DNA from: UBA2428 sp002343545
GTDB taxonomy: Bacteria; Bdellovibrionota; UBA2428
Assembly (NCBI GenBank): GCA_937952285.1
Contig: CALFZE010000078.1
Coordinates: 1 to 49,670 of the forward strand
Direction of reading: 5' to 3'
DNA: 49,670 nucleotides
The notes beneath the pieces were generated by a model. The model saw nothing but the letters and a program-made list of their open reading frames with translations. It ran no database searches and was not told the DNA's origin. Positions 1 to 8,543 of this stretch are shown here, in pieces; the stretch's first letter is position 1, and each line of letters begins with the position of its first letter. The position numbers and the translations under genes were made by a program.

Positions 1-231
1 CAACACGCGATCCGCCGTCGCGATGAGGGCGAACTGACGCGGAACACCGAAACCTTGGGGTTGTTTGTAGACGTCGATCGTAACGGCCGTACCGGGAGCG
101 GGGTACGTATCGTCGAGCCGGTTCATCTTGATCACTTCGGCCGCCGGGGCCGAAGCGCCGGCCGCAATCGCGGACTGCGAAACCAAGACGAAGGAAACGG
201 TGAGAAGGGTGGCGAATCCGTTAAAATTCAT
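1..231 (-). CDS. Secreted protein, N-terminal fragment
   Basis: This open frame runs off the left edge, so only the first 77 codons are visible. The product starts with a typical signal peptide (short charged start, hydrophobic stretch about residues 5-20, likely cleavage after the Ala-Ala near residue 24). The mature part is soluble-looking and not recognisable. An in-frame ATG at 243 would add four residues (MHGV); neither start has a strong ribosome binding site, and 231 gives the more usual signal peptide. It lies 97 bases downstream of a small barrel gene on the same strand. No function can be assigned. Confidence 0.7.
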   Translation of the reverse strand, partial: MNFNGFATLLTVSFVLVSQSAIAAGASAPAAEVIKMNRLDDTYPAPGTAVTIDVYKQPQGFGVPRQFALIATADRVL

Positions 232-328
232 GACGCCATGCATTAGCTGCGGATGCCAAAAATCTCAACGGAAATTCGAGGCAAGACGAGAACGTCATTG
301 CCGCAAAGAATCAGGAGCTTAGCTGGTT

Positions 329-880
329 TTAAGCGCCGATCGCGATCCCAGCGCCGACGTAAAAGCGAAGCCGAGTCGTGGAGTCGGCCGTCGTACCGGT
401 GCCCGTGTAAGTCCGATAGGGAACCCAGTCCATGCCCGCTTCGATCACGCCGCCCACGTTGAAACGGGAGTCCCAAAGGAAGCGCACGAAGGGATGGATG
501 ACGATATCCGTAAAGCCGCGCATTCCCGTCAGCACCGTGCCCGTGCCCGAGTGCATGGCGCCCGCGCCGAGCCCCAAGCTGATGCCCGTCGCCGACGTCG
601 TCGGGTCTTGGAAGTTGAAATGCCAGAAACCCTTGAGCGTGCCGCCGTAGTCTTTGTAATTCAGGCCCGTGCCGAAGCGCAGCTCGGCCGAGATGTTCTT
701 CACGACGCGCGCGAACTCGAGTTTGTAGTTGAGGCGCGAGCCCGATTCGCTGGCCTGCGTATGCATGACGAAGGCGCCGCCGCCGGCGACGTAGCCCGTC
801 ATGGCTTCTTGGGCCATAGCCCCGCCGCTTCCGAAGGAAGCGAGGATGAGCATCGAATGGAGAGCGCGCAGATTGGCCAT
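329..880 (-). CDS. Small outer-membrane beta-barrel protein
   Basis: The product is about 183 residues. It has a signal peptide ending near AMAQ and then alternating hydrophobic and polar strands rich in Gly, Tyr, Phe and Thr, as in small OmpA/OmpW-like barrels. No catalytic motif is visible. I chose the ATG at 880 because it begins the signal peptide and has GGGAG just upstream; the open frame continues further upstream, but those residues are Arg/Pro-rich read-through. It is one of several small barrels in this window. The fold is inferred from composition; the role is unknown. Confidence 0.75.
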   Translation of the reverse strand: MANLRALHSMLILASFGSGGAMAQEAMTGYVAGGGAFVMHTQASESGSRLNYKLEFARVVKNISAELRFGTGLNYKDYGGTLKGFWHFNFQDPTTSATGISLGLGAGAMHSGTGTVLTGMRGFTDIVIHPFVRFLWDSRFNVGGVIEAGMDWVPYRTYTGTGTTADSTTRLRFYVGAGIAIGA

Positions 881-971
881 AGGCTCCCAGGGTCTCACGA
901 AGTGCGCCGAACGGGGAGACCCCCGCCGCCAAGGGGCTGACGAAGCTCCATTCAAGGACCCCAAATACAAA

Positions 972-999
972 GCCCCGCCTCCCGGTCGGAAGGCGGGGC
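972..999 (-). terminator. Rho-independent terminator of glnN
   Basis: A perfect 9-bp GC-rich stem (972-980 with 991-999, loop of 10) lies about 45 bases after the glnN stop codon. On the minus strand it is followed by a T-rich tail (TTTGTATTTGG). It should end glnN transcription before the barrel gene. Confidence 0.8.
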
Positions 1000-1042
1000 C
1001 TCGTCCGGAGTTTGGCTCCGGTAGTTTGGGGGGACTTCCGCG

Positions 1043-3208
1043 TTAGCGGATAAAGAGCATTTCGCGGTAACGGGGCAGGGGCCAGAGCTCGTCGGGGACG
1101 ACGGTCTCGAGCGCGTCCGAAGCCTTACGGATCGTACCCATGAGCGGAGCGACTTCCTCGGCGAAGACGCCGGCAACCTTCATCGGATCGCCCGCCTCGT
1201 GCGCGCGATCGAGGACCGACGTCAGCTTGTCGCAACCCGTTTGGAGTTGCGTCAGCAGGCCCGCGACCTTCTCGATCTTAGCCGTCGCGTAGGAACTCGA
1301 AGCCGTCTTCGTGGCGCCGAGCGTACCGAGATACTGCTCGCCGGCCGGGATGACGGCTTGCTCGATCATGCGTTGAAGCGTCTTCGCCTCGATGTCGAGG
1401 TGCTTGGCGTACTGCTCGAGGCGGATATGCACGACCGCTTCGAGTTCGGCTTCCGTGTAGACGCCCGACTTCACGAGGAACGCATGGTGTTCCTTCTTGA
1501 GGAAAGTGGAGAGCGACTCGGGGGTCTTGAGGAGCTCATGCAGGCCGCGCTTGCGGGCTTCGGCCTTCCACTCTTCCGAGTAACCGTTGCCTTCGAAACG
1601 GATCGTCTTCGAACGCGTGAGGAACTCTTTGGCCGTGGCGAGAACCGCGGAGTCCGTCGAAACGGCGCCCTGCTTGTTCTTCTTCAGGAGCTCGGTGAAC
1701 TCCTTCATGCTTTCGGCGACGGCGGCGTTAAGCACCGAGACCGGGAAGCTGATCTGCTGGCTCGAACCGACGGCGCGGAACTCGAACTTGTTGCCCGTGA
1801 AGGCGAAGGGCGAGGTGCGGTTGCGGTCCGTCGTGTCCTTCGGCAGCGCCGGGAGGCGATTGATACCGAACTGGATGAGGGACTTCTCCGCGGATTGCTT
1901 GCTGAGATCGGCGCCCGACTCGATCGCCTCGAGGACCTGCGTCAGCGTGGAACCCATGAAAGCCGAGATGATCGCCGGCGGAGCTTCGTTCGCGCCGAGG
2001 CGGTGGTCGTTGCCGTGCGAGGCGATCGCCGCGCGGAGCGCGACCTGGTTCTTGTGGACGGCGGCCAAGACGGCCGAGAGGACCGCGATGAAGCGGAAGT
2101 TCGAGTGGGGCGTCTTGCCGGGCTCGAGAAGGTTCTCGCCCTTGTCGGTCGCCATGGACCAGTTGTTGTGTTTGCCCGACCCGTTGACGCCGGCGAAAGG
2201 CTTCTCGTGCAAGAGGCAGACGAAGCCGTGGCGAAGCGCGACCTTACGGAGCACTTCCATCGTGAGCATGTTGTGGTCGGCGGCGACGTTCGCATCTTCG
2301 AAGATCGGTGCCGTCTCGTACTGGCCCGGGGCGACTTCGTTGTGACGGGTCTTCACCGGGACGCCGAGCTTGTAGAGTTCGGTTTCGGCCTCGGCCATGC
2401 AGGCCTGCACGCGCGGCGGGATCGACCCGAAGTACTGATCTTCGAGTTGTTGGCCCTTCGGCGATTCGGCGCCGAGGAGCGTGCGACCCGTCAGGAGAAG
2501 GTCCGGGCGCAGATCGACGAAGTGACGATCGACGAGAAAGTACTCTTGCTCGCAACCGATCGTGGCCGAGACGTAAGAAACTTTCTCGCCCATCTCACCG
2601 AGCATCTCGACGGCGGCGGTGCTCAGCGACTCGACCGAGTGGAGAAGCGCCGTCTTCGTATCGAGCGACTCGCCCGTGTACGAGACGAAAACGCTCGGGA
2701 TGCAAAGGGTCTTGGATCCGCCGTTCTCCACGACAAAGATCGGGCTCGAGGCGTCCCACGCCGTGTAGCCGCGCGCTTCGAAGGTCGAGCGCATGCCGCC
2801 CGAGGGGAAGCTCGAGGCGTCGGGCTCGGACTGGATGAGCTGGCCGGCCGAGAATTTTTCGATGACCGTTCCCGAATCGGGATCGTGCGAAATGAAGGAA
2901 TCGTGTTTTTCGGCGGTGAGGCCCGTCATCGGCTGGAACCAGTGCGTGAAGTGCGTCACGCCCAAGCTGATGGCCCACTTGCGGATGCCTTCGACGACGA
3001 CGCCCGCGAGATCGGCTTCGAGCTTGCCCGAACCGTTCGCGATTTTCTTGAGCTTGTCGACGACGTCCGCCGAGAGGTACTGCTTCTGCGCTTTCTCGTT
3101 GAAGGTTTGGACTCCGAAAATATCGGAAACCTTCGTGACGGGATTCAAGGGCGTAACCGGCGCTTTGCCTTGGATGGCGGTAACCGCTTCGCGACGAGAC
3201 TTATGCAT
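1043..3208 (-). CDS. glnN: Glutamine synthetase, type III
   Basis: The enzyme makes glutamine from glutamate, ammonia and ATP in the cytoplasm. The length of 721 residues and the whole sequence fit the GSIII (GlnN) family, which is much longer than GSI or GSII and forms dodecamers. The GSIII N-terminal region (THWFQP, EKHDSF), the glutamate/ATP site around GSGKHNNWS (about residue 345) and the catalytic-core Glu/Arg motifs are present. The ATG at 3208 has AGGAGAAGG upstream. The gene is monocistronic: a terminator follows it and a strong hairpin lies in its leader. The usual GSI adenylylation-site context is absent, as expected for GSIII, so control is more likely transcriptional or through the leader. 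Confidence 0.97.
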   Translation of the reverse strand: MHKSRREAVTAIQGKAPVTPLNPVTKVSDIFGVQTFNEKAQKQYLSADVVDKLKKIANGSGKLEADLAGVVVEGIRKWAISLGVTHFTHWFQPMTGLTAEKHDSFISHDPDSGTVIEKFSAGQLIQSEPDASSFPSGGMRSTFEARGYTAWDASSPIFVVENGGSKTLCIPSVFVSYTGESLDTKTALLHSVESLSTAAVEMLGEMGEKVSYVSATIGCEQEYFLVDRHFVDLRPDLLLTGRTLLGAESPKGQQLEDQYFGSIPPRVQACMAEAETELYKLGVPVKTRHNEVAPGQYETAPIFEDANVAADHNMLTMEVLRKVALRHGFVCLLHEKPFAGVNGSGKHNNWSMATDKGENLLEPGKTPHSNFRFIAVLSAVLAAVHKNQVALRAAIASHGNDHRLGANEAPPAIISAFMGSTLTQVLEAIESGADLSKQSAEKSLIQFGINRLPALPKDTTDRNRTSPFAFTGNKFEFRAVGSSQQISFPVSVLNAAVAESMKEFTELLKKNKQGAVSTDSAVLATAKEFLTRSKTIRFEGNGYSEEWKAEARKRGLHELLKTPESLSTFLKKEHHAFLVKSGVYTEAELEAVVHIRLEQYAKHLDIEAKTLQRMIEQAVIPAGEQYLGTLGATKTASSSYATAKIEKVAGLLTQLQTGCDKLTSVLDRAHEAGDPMKVAGVFAEEVAPLMGTIRKASDALETVVPDELWPLPRYREMLFIR

Positions 3209-3250
3209 GAAGTTTCCTTCTCCTAGATAGGGACGGTTGACGGACCATCG

Positions 3251-3284
3251 GTAGGGGAAGGTCCCGTGACGGGCCTTGCCCTAC
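3251..3284 (-). promoter_or_regulatory. Long stem-loop in the glnN leader
   Basis: The segment folds on itself almost end to end: GTAGGG (3251-3256) pairs with CCCTAC (3279-3284), AAGG pairs with CCTT, and CCCG pairs with CGGG around a TGA loop. Only one G/G mismatch and one bulged T interrupt it. It lies 43 bases upstream of the glnN start and has no T-tract on either strand, so it is unlikely to be a simple terminator. It could be a 5' UTR control element or an operator. The structure is seen; the function is inferred. Confidence 0.5.
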
Positions 3285-3346
3285 GGGAAGATCAAAGTAG
3301 CGTTTCGCGGGGTAGCTCTCAAGGGACACGAAGGCCGAAACGACAA

Positions 3347-3381
3347 AGAGCCGTGGGACACCGAAGGGGTCCCACGGCTCT
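3347..3381 (-). terminator. Rho-independent terminator of the dprA-smg unit
   Basis: A perfect 13-bp inverted repeat (3347-3359 with 3369-3381, loop of 9) lies 22 bases after the smg stop codon. On the minus strand it is followed by TTTGTCGTTT. It separates the dprA-smg unit from the glnN promoter region. Confidence 0.85.
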
Positions 3382-3402
3382 CGAATAGACTGAGAACGTT
3401 TC

Positions 3403-3864
3403 TCAATGAACGAGGGTATTCGTGGACTTCAGGAAGTCCTTCCACTCGTCCTGTACCCGGTTGAAGATCGTGAGCGAAGCAATCCGGCGCATTTCGTTTG
3501 CGCCGATCTCTTCGTCGTCGCTCTTGAGGGCCTTCTCGACCATCTCCTCGAGCATCAGCGTGTCGATCAAGCCGCGATCGTGCAGCCGCTGGAGCACCCC
3601 TTGGGCCTCGGGCGTCACGCGCGTGCGCTCGACGACACTCAAAATCCGCATCGAAGGCCGCGTCGCCTCCGGCAAAAGCACGGCGACTTCGTCCGCCCCG
3701 AGCGTATTCCGCTCAATCCAGCGAAAAGCATCCGAAATTTCCCGCGTGGAAAATCCCTGAGCTTCCAGCTCGTCCAGCATGACGGATGGATCGACGACAT
3801 GCTCCCAGCTGTCGGCGACGTACCTCCCGATGAGTCCAACGGCATCCATAACCTTAGGATTCAT
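3403..3864 (-). CDS. smg: Smg family protein (DUF494)
   Basis: This 153-residue acidic, helical protein matches the Smg/DUF494 family in length and pattern (an N-terminal block ending near DAFRWIERN and a C-terminal helical block). In many proteobacteria smg lies directly downstream of dprA, as it does here: its ATG overlaps the dprA stop as ATGA, which implies translational coupling. The molecular function of Smg is not established. A strong terminator follows. Identification rests on both the sequence pattern and the conserved neighbour. Confidence 0.88.
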   Translation of the reverse strand: MNPKVMDAVGLIGRYVADSWEHVVDPSVMLDELEAQGFSTREISDAFRWIERNTLGADEVAVLLPEATRPSMRILSVVERTRVTPEAQGVLQRLHDRGLIDTLMLEEMVEKALKSDDEEIGANEMRRIASLTIFNRVQDEWKDFLKSTNTLVH

Positions 3865-4841
3865 AGGCTCCCCCTCCTCTCGAGTCTTCGACCCGCGATC
3901 TGAACTTTCCCCGCCGCCTGCAAAACCTCGAGGGCCTCGAGCAGCGAAGAACTGGAAAAACCTCGGCTCTGTCCTTGCGCCAGAAGTTTCCAGATATCGA
4001 TCCCAATGGAGTCTTGGGTTTGTTCACCCAAAAATTCCAATATGTTAGTTTCGACTTCAGGGTATCGGCTGAGACGCTGTACTTGGGCGTTTGGAACACC
4101 TCCTGGAGGCCGAAAAGGCCCCGTACCTTTATTATAGGAATCCGAACCGAAGCGGACAATAAGGGTTTGCACCAAGTCTTCGACACTTAGGATTATTTTA
4201 GCCAAGTCCCCGGAAATCATGAGATTTGTAGCTTCACTCTGAGGTGAGAAGACGGGGCCCGGCAGCGCAAGTACCGGAATTTTATACTCTCGGGCGAACT
4301 CCGCGCTCGACCAAGTTCCCGACGGTCGCAGCCCTTCGACCACGATCAGCACGTCGCAGAGGCCGACCATCCACGCGTTCCGACGAATCCAATCGAACTT
4401 CTGGTGCGTGACTTGCGACAAAGTCGACGAGGTCAAGAGCGCCGACCCCCGTCGATCCCGGATCGCGCGAAAGAGAGCGCGGTTGGCAACGGGGCCGGGA
4501 TCCTTCGGCGAGCCGACGACGAAGCTCCAGGTCGGAAGCCCGAACTCAAGCGCGCTGCGATGGACTTCGGCATCGATCCCCAAGGCGCCGCCGGAAACGA
4601 GGGTCCACCCGAAACTCGCGAAGGCCTCGATCGACTCCCTCACGAAGCGCAGCCCGTAACTCGTCGGACGGCGGGTACCGATCATCCCGATCCGCGGGCG
4701 ACGGTGCTCGAGGAACGAAGCATCCACGGATTCGGCGAGCAAGCGGCCCTCGTCGATCTTCAGATGCGGATCAAACTCCGCGAGCGCGGAAAGCCGCGGA
4801 GCCAGGAGGGGATCATCTTCCAATGGAATTTCAAATCTCAT
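3861..4841 (-). CDS. dprA: DNA-processing protein DprA
   Basis: DprA (Smf) binds incoming single-stranded DNA and loads RecA during natural transformation. The Rossmann-like core shows the GxRR motif as GTRRPT (residues 55-60) and the conserved SGGALGID (83-90), a variant of the usual SGLARGID. A C-terminal winged-helix-like domain spans roughly residues 255-315. The linker between the core and this domain (about 215-255, bases about 4080-4200) is clearly less GC-rich than its surroundings, with codons such as ATT, ATA and TAT. The length of 326 residues is slightly short because the N-terminal HhH part is reduced. It is coupled to smg by a 4-base overlap. Confidence 0.95.
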   Translation of the reverse strand: MRFEIPLEDDPLLAPRLSALAEFDPHLKIDEGRLLAESVDASFLEHRRPRIGMIGTRRPTSYGLRFVRESIEAFASFGWTLVSGGALGIDAEVHRSALEFGLPTWSFVVGSPKDPGPVANRALFRAIRDRRGSALLTSSTLSQVTHQKFDWIRRNAWMVGLCDVLIVVEGLRPSGTWSSAEFAREYKIPVLALPGPVFSPQSEATNLMISGDLAKIILSVEDLVQTLIVRFGSDSYNKGTGPFRPPGGVPNAQVQRLSRYPEVETNILEFLGEQTQDSIGIDIWKLLAQGQSRGFSSSSLLEALEVLQAAGKVQIAGRRLERRGSL

Positions 4842-4842
4842 C

Positions 4843-4882
4843 GGCCCGCCGTCGCAAAAAGCGGGCCCACCCTCAAAGGGCC
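4843..4882 (-). promoter_or_regulatory. Competing stem-loops between the LysM gene and dprA
   Basis: On the minus strand GGCCC (4882-4878) can pair with GGGCC (4868-4864), followed closely by TTTTT, which resembles an intrinsic terminator for the LysM gene. The same GGGCC is also part of a 7-bp perfect stem (4861-4867 with 4843-4849) that ends one base before the dprA start codon. The two folds exclude each other, as in attenuators. There is no other ribosome binding site for dprA. The pairings are seen; the regulatory reading is inference. Confidence 0.4.
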
Positions 4883-4910
4883 TGGCACCTTCGGCGGTGC
4901 GAAGCTTTGC

Positions 4911-6413
4911 TCAGTGGAATCGATCTTCGACGCCGAGTTCGCGTTGGCTCCGGATGACCCACACCGTGCCGGCCCGCCCGTCGCGATCCACGAGCAGCGC
5001 GGTCGCGATGTTGTCCCCGCCGCGCGTGACCCGAAGCACCGCGCCCACCCGGGGACCGGACTCGGCGCTGCTGAACTTGACGCCCATGAGCATGTGTTCG
5101 CCGCCGATCTGCTCGTGACCTTCCTCGAGCGGAACGAGGTGGGTGGAACGTCGTTCCTTCTCGCCGACGCTCTCCTCGTGCAAGGCGAGCGGAGACATCG
5201 AGAAGTTTCGGTCGAGGATGACGTCCCCGGGACCGATCTCCGAAAAAAGTTTTTCGACGACGGTGCCGCCCACGCCCGCGCGCAGGGTCCCGATCCACCG
5301 CACGCGGTAGGCCGTGAAGCCCGGACTACGGGTCGGCTGGATCCGCGCCAGCGTGTACTGACCCGGCTTCAGCTTGAGCGGCATCGTGGAACCTTCGTCG
5401 TAGAAGAGGCGCTCGCGGTTGGCGGGCCGCGGAACCTCGGCCAGGACTTTCGGGCGATTCTCGAGGAGAAAGTACTGGAAGGGCGGGTGCGGGGAACGAA
5501 TCTGGTTACGCAAGGTTTCGTCGAGCATCTCGAAGAAGTCGAGCTTGCGGGTCATCATCATCATCGGCAGTTCCGATTGCCCTTCGAAACCCTCTTCCGT
5601 CGAACGGATCGCGAGTTCCGGCGCGGAGTTGGGATTTCCCGATTGGAACTGGAGCTGCAGACCCGGATCGATCACGTTCGGGTTGCCGATGTGCGCGTTG
5701 AGGTGCCAAACCTTGGGCCAAAGGTAGGGGTTGCCGAAGAGCCGCTCCGAAACTCCCCACAGCGTGTCGCCCCTTCGGATTCGGTAGTTTTTCTGGAGCA
5801 TGGGGCCCGCCCATTTGCGCCAGTTCAGGTCGCTCATCGGAGGACGCAAAGGAACGCGGGCCAGTTTTTCGGCCGGGGGGAGATCCCCGCCGGGTTCGTC
5901 CGGATCGACCAACGCGGCCGGCAGTCCGGGCACCCCGCGGAGCTTGTCTTCGAGATCCTTCACATCCGGTGGGACGTCCGTCTCATCGGGAGTGAGGCCG
6001 CCTTCGGCGACCTGGGCCTTGTCTTGGAAGGGTTCGGCGGCGCTCTTCTCGGCGACTTGGCCCGCGCCCTCCTCCGAATCGTCCACGGGCAAATCGTCAA
6101 GCGCGTCGCCGCCTTCCTTCGCGTCGCCGGAAGCGACCGAAGAGGACGGGGGCGCTTCGGGATCCTCGTCGGGCAACGCCTCGAGTCCATCGTCGGCGGG
6201 CGTCGAGCGAGGCGCCGACGCGGCCGTGCTCGGCGGCGGAGCCGACGGGGCCGCCGGAGCGGCCGGCTTCGAAGCCGGGCTTCCCGCGTCGTCCGCCATA
6301 TTGGGCAGCTCCTCGAAAGCCGGCTCGTCTTCCTTCTCCTGCGCGGAGACGAAACCCGCCGCGAGAAGCCCACAACTCAAGAAGCCGCGAAGAAAACGTC
6401 CACGAAAACTCAC
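4911..6413 (-). CDS. LysM-domain envelope protein
   Basis: The product is 500 residues: a signal peptide (cleavage near FVSA), a long Ala/Pro/Glu/Asp-rich linker (about 25-195), one LysM domain (about 210-265, with YRIRRGDTLWGVSERLFG) and a C-terminal domain of about 230 residues that I do not recognise. LysM binds peptidoglycan, so the protein probably sits on or near the wall. I chose the GTG at 6413: it has AGGAG seven bases upstream and forms a GTGA overlap with the stop of the upstream lipoprotein gene. Longer in-frame starts have no comparable site. It is co-transcribed with the TPR-type lipoprotein. Confidence 0.9.
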   Translation of the reverse strand: MSFRGRFLRGFLSCGLLAAGFVSAQEKEDEPAFEELPNMADDAGSPASKPAAPAAPSAPPPSTAASAPRSTPADDGLEALPDEDPEAPPSSSVASGDAKEGGDALDDLPVDDSEEGAGQVAEKSAAEPFQDKAQVAEGGLTPDETDVPPDVKDLEDKLRGVPGLPAALVDPDEPGGDLPPAEKLARVPLRPPMSDLNWRKWAGPMLQKNYRIRRGDTLWGVSERLFGNPYLWPKVWHLNAHIGNPNVIDPGLQLQFQSGNPNSAPELAIRSTEEGFEGQSELPMMMMTRKLDFFEMLDETLRNQIRSPHPPFQYFLLENRPKVLAEVPRPANRERLFYDEGSTMPLKLKPGQYTLARIQPTRSPGFTAYRVRWIGTLRAGVGGTVVEKLFSEIGPGDVILDRNFSMSPLALHEESVGEKERRSTHLVPLEEGHEQIGGEHMLMGVKFSSAESGPRVGAVLRVTRGGDNIATALLVDRDGRAGTVWVIRSQRELGVEDRFH

Positions 6414-7000
6414 GGTATTTCTCCTAGTAGGATTTCGGCGCGACGCGCCCATTCCGTTCCTCGGTAACGACGGCGAATGCCTTCGAGTTGGATGCGAGCT
6501 TCCTCGTTTCGGCCGCGACGAAGCTCGGACTCTCCGAGCCCCAGGGCGGCTTCGACCTTACGATCCGCGCCGGAACCCGAGTACGAAAGGGTCGTCGCGT
6601 ACTCACGGGCGGCCGCGGCGAAATCCCGGCCACGGAAATAGAGCTCCGCGATCCCTAGGCGAACATCGTCGGCCAGGGAATCCGTCGGCCAGCGACGCAG
6701 GAAATCCTGGTACGACGAAAGCGCGAGCGCTTCCAAACCCTGATCGGCCAAGGAACGGGCGCGCTCGAAATCACGGCGCGCATCGGGCTTCGAGTCCGCC
6801 GACAAAATTCCGACGCCCGACGCTTTGGCCGCGGGAGCGGTCGGAGTCGAGGTCGGAGAAGGAATCGGCGAAGCGGCGCTCAAGGGTCGGAGCGCCGGAG
6901 TCGGAGCTACGACGGGCGCCGGAGTCGCGACCTCGCCGCGGTACGAAGCGCAAGACGCCGTACCTAGCAGGCCACCAAGCAAAAACGCTCTCCCCAACAT
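6410..7000 (-). CDS. TPR-type (YbgF/BamD-like) lipoprotein
   Basis: The product is 196 residues with a lipoprotein signal whose lipobox ends at Cys17 (GTASC), then a Pro/Thr/Ala-rich stretch (about 20-65) and three helical TPR-like repeats (about 75-190) with the pattern ALSSYQDFLRRWPTDSLADD, as in YbgF/CpoB and BamD. Such proteins are periplasmic scaffolds. GGAAGG precedes the ATG at 7000. Its stop overlaps the GTG of the LysM gene by four bases, so the two are coupled and probably act together at the cell wall. The exact partner is unknown. Confidence 0.88.
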   Translation of the reverse strand: MLGRAFLLGGLLGTASCASYRGEVATPAPVVAPTPALRPLSAASPIPSPTSTPTAPAAKASGVGILSADSKPDARRDFERARSLADQGLEALALSSYQDFLRRWPTDSLADDVRLGIAELYFRGRDFAAAAREYATTLSYSGSGADRKVEAALGLGESELRRGRNEEARIQLEGIRRRYRGTEWARRAEILLGEIP

Positions 7001-7040
7001 GACCTTCCATTGTCGGGGAGGTCGAACGACACGCCAACGC

Positions 7041-8513
7041 TCAAAGAATGACGGCGGGATCGGTCAAGCGCACGGTCGATCCGACCGCGATGCGACCGGG
7101 CGCGAGTCCCAAGTCCAGCCTTGAGGCCGTCGTGTAGCGCCAGATGGCCTCGTAGAAAGAAACCCTCTCGCGGGGGTTTTCGTGCGAACAAGCCGAACGC
7201 AGGAGATACTCCGGATCCGGCGAGTCCACGGGCGCATCGGAACTCATGGCGACGCTCAATCCCGCGTCGAGCAAAGTTCCCATCCGGTACGCCTCGTCGC
7301 GCAAGCGGGTCGGACCCAAGCGACTCCGCGAGAAGCCTTCGTCGGCCACTCGGTGATTGGGCTGCACGCAGAGGGTCCAGTGCCCCTGCTCGACGAGGCG
7401 CGCGATCTGGTCGTCGCGGATGAGCTGAGCGTGTTCGATGCGGTGCCGAGTCGCCGTCGAAGCCGCATCGGGAATGCGCGAGCGTTCGCGCATCAAGTCC
7501 GACAAACGCTCGCCCACTTCGAGGACCTGATCCAAGGCCGCGTCGCCGATGGCGTGGAAACTCAGATGGAAACCGGAGCGAAGCGCCTCGCGCGCGGCAC
7601 CGAGCAGAGGGAGCGTTTCGACGAGAGAGTGTCCTCGCTCGGGACGATCGGAGTAGTCCCGGCTCAGCCAAGCCGTCCGGGAGCCGAAGGATCCGTCGAG
7701 ATACCGCTTCCAATGCCGAACGGAGAAAATCGCGGCGCGGTCGAGGGGACCGATCGGCATCGAGTTCGCCACGTTCACCGGACCGGACTTCATCGTCGCC
7801 AAAGCTTGGGCTCCGTCGAAAACACCGACGACGTCGATCTTCAGTTCGCCCGACGACGCCACGTCACGGATGGCCGAAACCGCATCGTCGTCGAGACTCA
7901 TGTCGCCGACCGCGCTCACGCCGACATCGAGGAGCTTCCGTTGACCGATCAGGAAAGCCTCCCGAAGTTCCGCGGACGTCGGCGGCGGGATGTGATCGGC
8001 CAAGCGTCGGAAGTCCCGATCCGAAACGAAGGGCTTCGCGGGCTCGAGACCCGCCGAAGCCAAAAGCGGCGGGCTCGCCAGGGCGGCGTGCCCGCAGACG
8101 CGGTAGAGGATCGCCGGGATCGAAGCCGGCAGAAACTTCTTCGCGGCGTCCGTGACCTGTTCCAAGGACAGACCCAATTTCGTTTCGTCCCAGCCGTAGG
8201 CACGGATGAATGTCGCGCCCGACTCGACCCGCGACGTGAGGGCCGATTGAATCTCTTCCGGGCGCGTGAAAGCCCGAAGATCGACGTCGAGTTCCATGAG
8301 TCCCATCCAACCGACGTGGAGGTGGGCGTCGAAATATCCTTTGTGGAGAACAGGAAAGGGTTTTTCGTCCGTGAGCGGACCGAGGGGTTCCAAAGACTCG
8401 AGGACATGCCACCCGCGTCCCAGCGGCCGTAGCTCGGCATCGAAAAGGAAATCGACGTGCTCGCGCCAGACGCCGTGCTTCGGCGAGCTCGGGCGCTGGA
8501 CGACAACTTTCAT
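7041..8513 (-). CDS. Amidohydrolase family protein (YtcJ-like)
   Basis: This 490-residue TIM-barrel metal hydrolase belongs to the amidohydrolase-3 (YtcJ) group. Metal-binding motifs are visible: HxH in FDAHLHVG near residue 63, FHAIGDAALD, RHRIEHAQ and the late aspartate in SSDAPVDSPDP. The substrate cannot be told from the sequence; relatives act on N-acyl or cyclic amides. Its start is only 30 bases from that of the divergent pfkA, so their promoters must overlap or lie within the neighbouring gene. It heads the minus-strand run leading to dprA. Confidence 0.92.
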   Translation of the reverse strand: MKVVVQRPSSPKHGVWREHVDFLFDAELRPLGRGWHVLESLEPLGPLTDEKPFPVLHKGYFDAHLHVGWMGLMELDVDLRAFTRPEEIQSALTSRVESGATFIRAYGWDETKLGLSLEQVTDAAKKFLPASIPAILYRVCGHAALASPPLLASAGLEPAKPFVSDRDFRRLADHIPPPTSAELREAFLIGQRKLLDVGVSAVGDMSLDDDAVSAIRDVASSGELKIDVVGVFDGAQALATMKSGPVNVANSMPIGPLDRAAIFSVRHWKRYLDGSFGSRTAWLSRDYSDRPERGHSLVETLPLLGAAREALRSGFHLSFHAIGDAALDQVLEVGERLSDLMRERSRIPDAASTATRHRIEHAQLIRDDQIARLVEQGHWTLCVQPNHRVADEGFSRSRLGPTRLRDEAYRMGTLLDAGLSVAMSSDAPVDSPDPEYLLRSACSHENPRERVSFYEAIWRYTTASRLDLGLAPGRIAVGSTVRLTDPAVIL

Positions 8514-8543
8514 CCCGTGCGGTTCTGTTCTATGGTACCCGCG

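Noticed and set aside
1199..3226. Long open frame antisense to glnN (and similar ones opposite clpB, leuS, metK and the AsmA gene)
   Set aside because: High GC content with strong third-position bias keeps antisense frames open. The translations are Arg/Asp/Val-rich, lack family motifs and have no ribosome sites, while the opposite strand encodes clear enzymes.
3209..3346. Sigma-54 promoter before glnN
   Set aside because: No GG-N10-GC pair with a GGCAC-like core was found on the minus strand, although nitrogen genes are common sigma-54 targets.
3960..4220. Lower-GC stretch in dprA as a foreign insertion
   Set aside because: The frame is unbroken and the stretch mostly covers a variable linker; relaxed constraint explains it without transfer.
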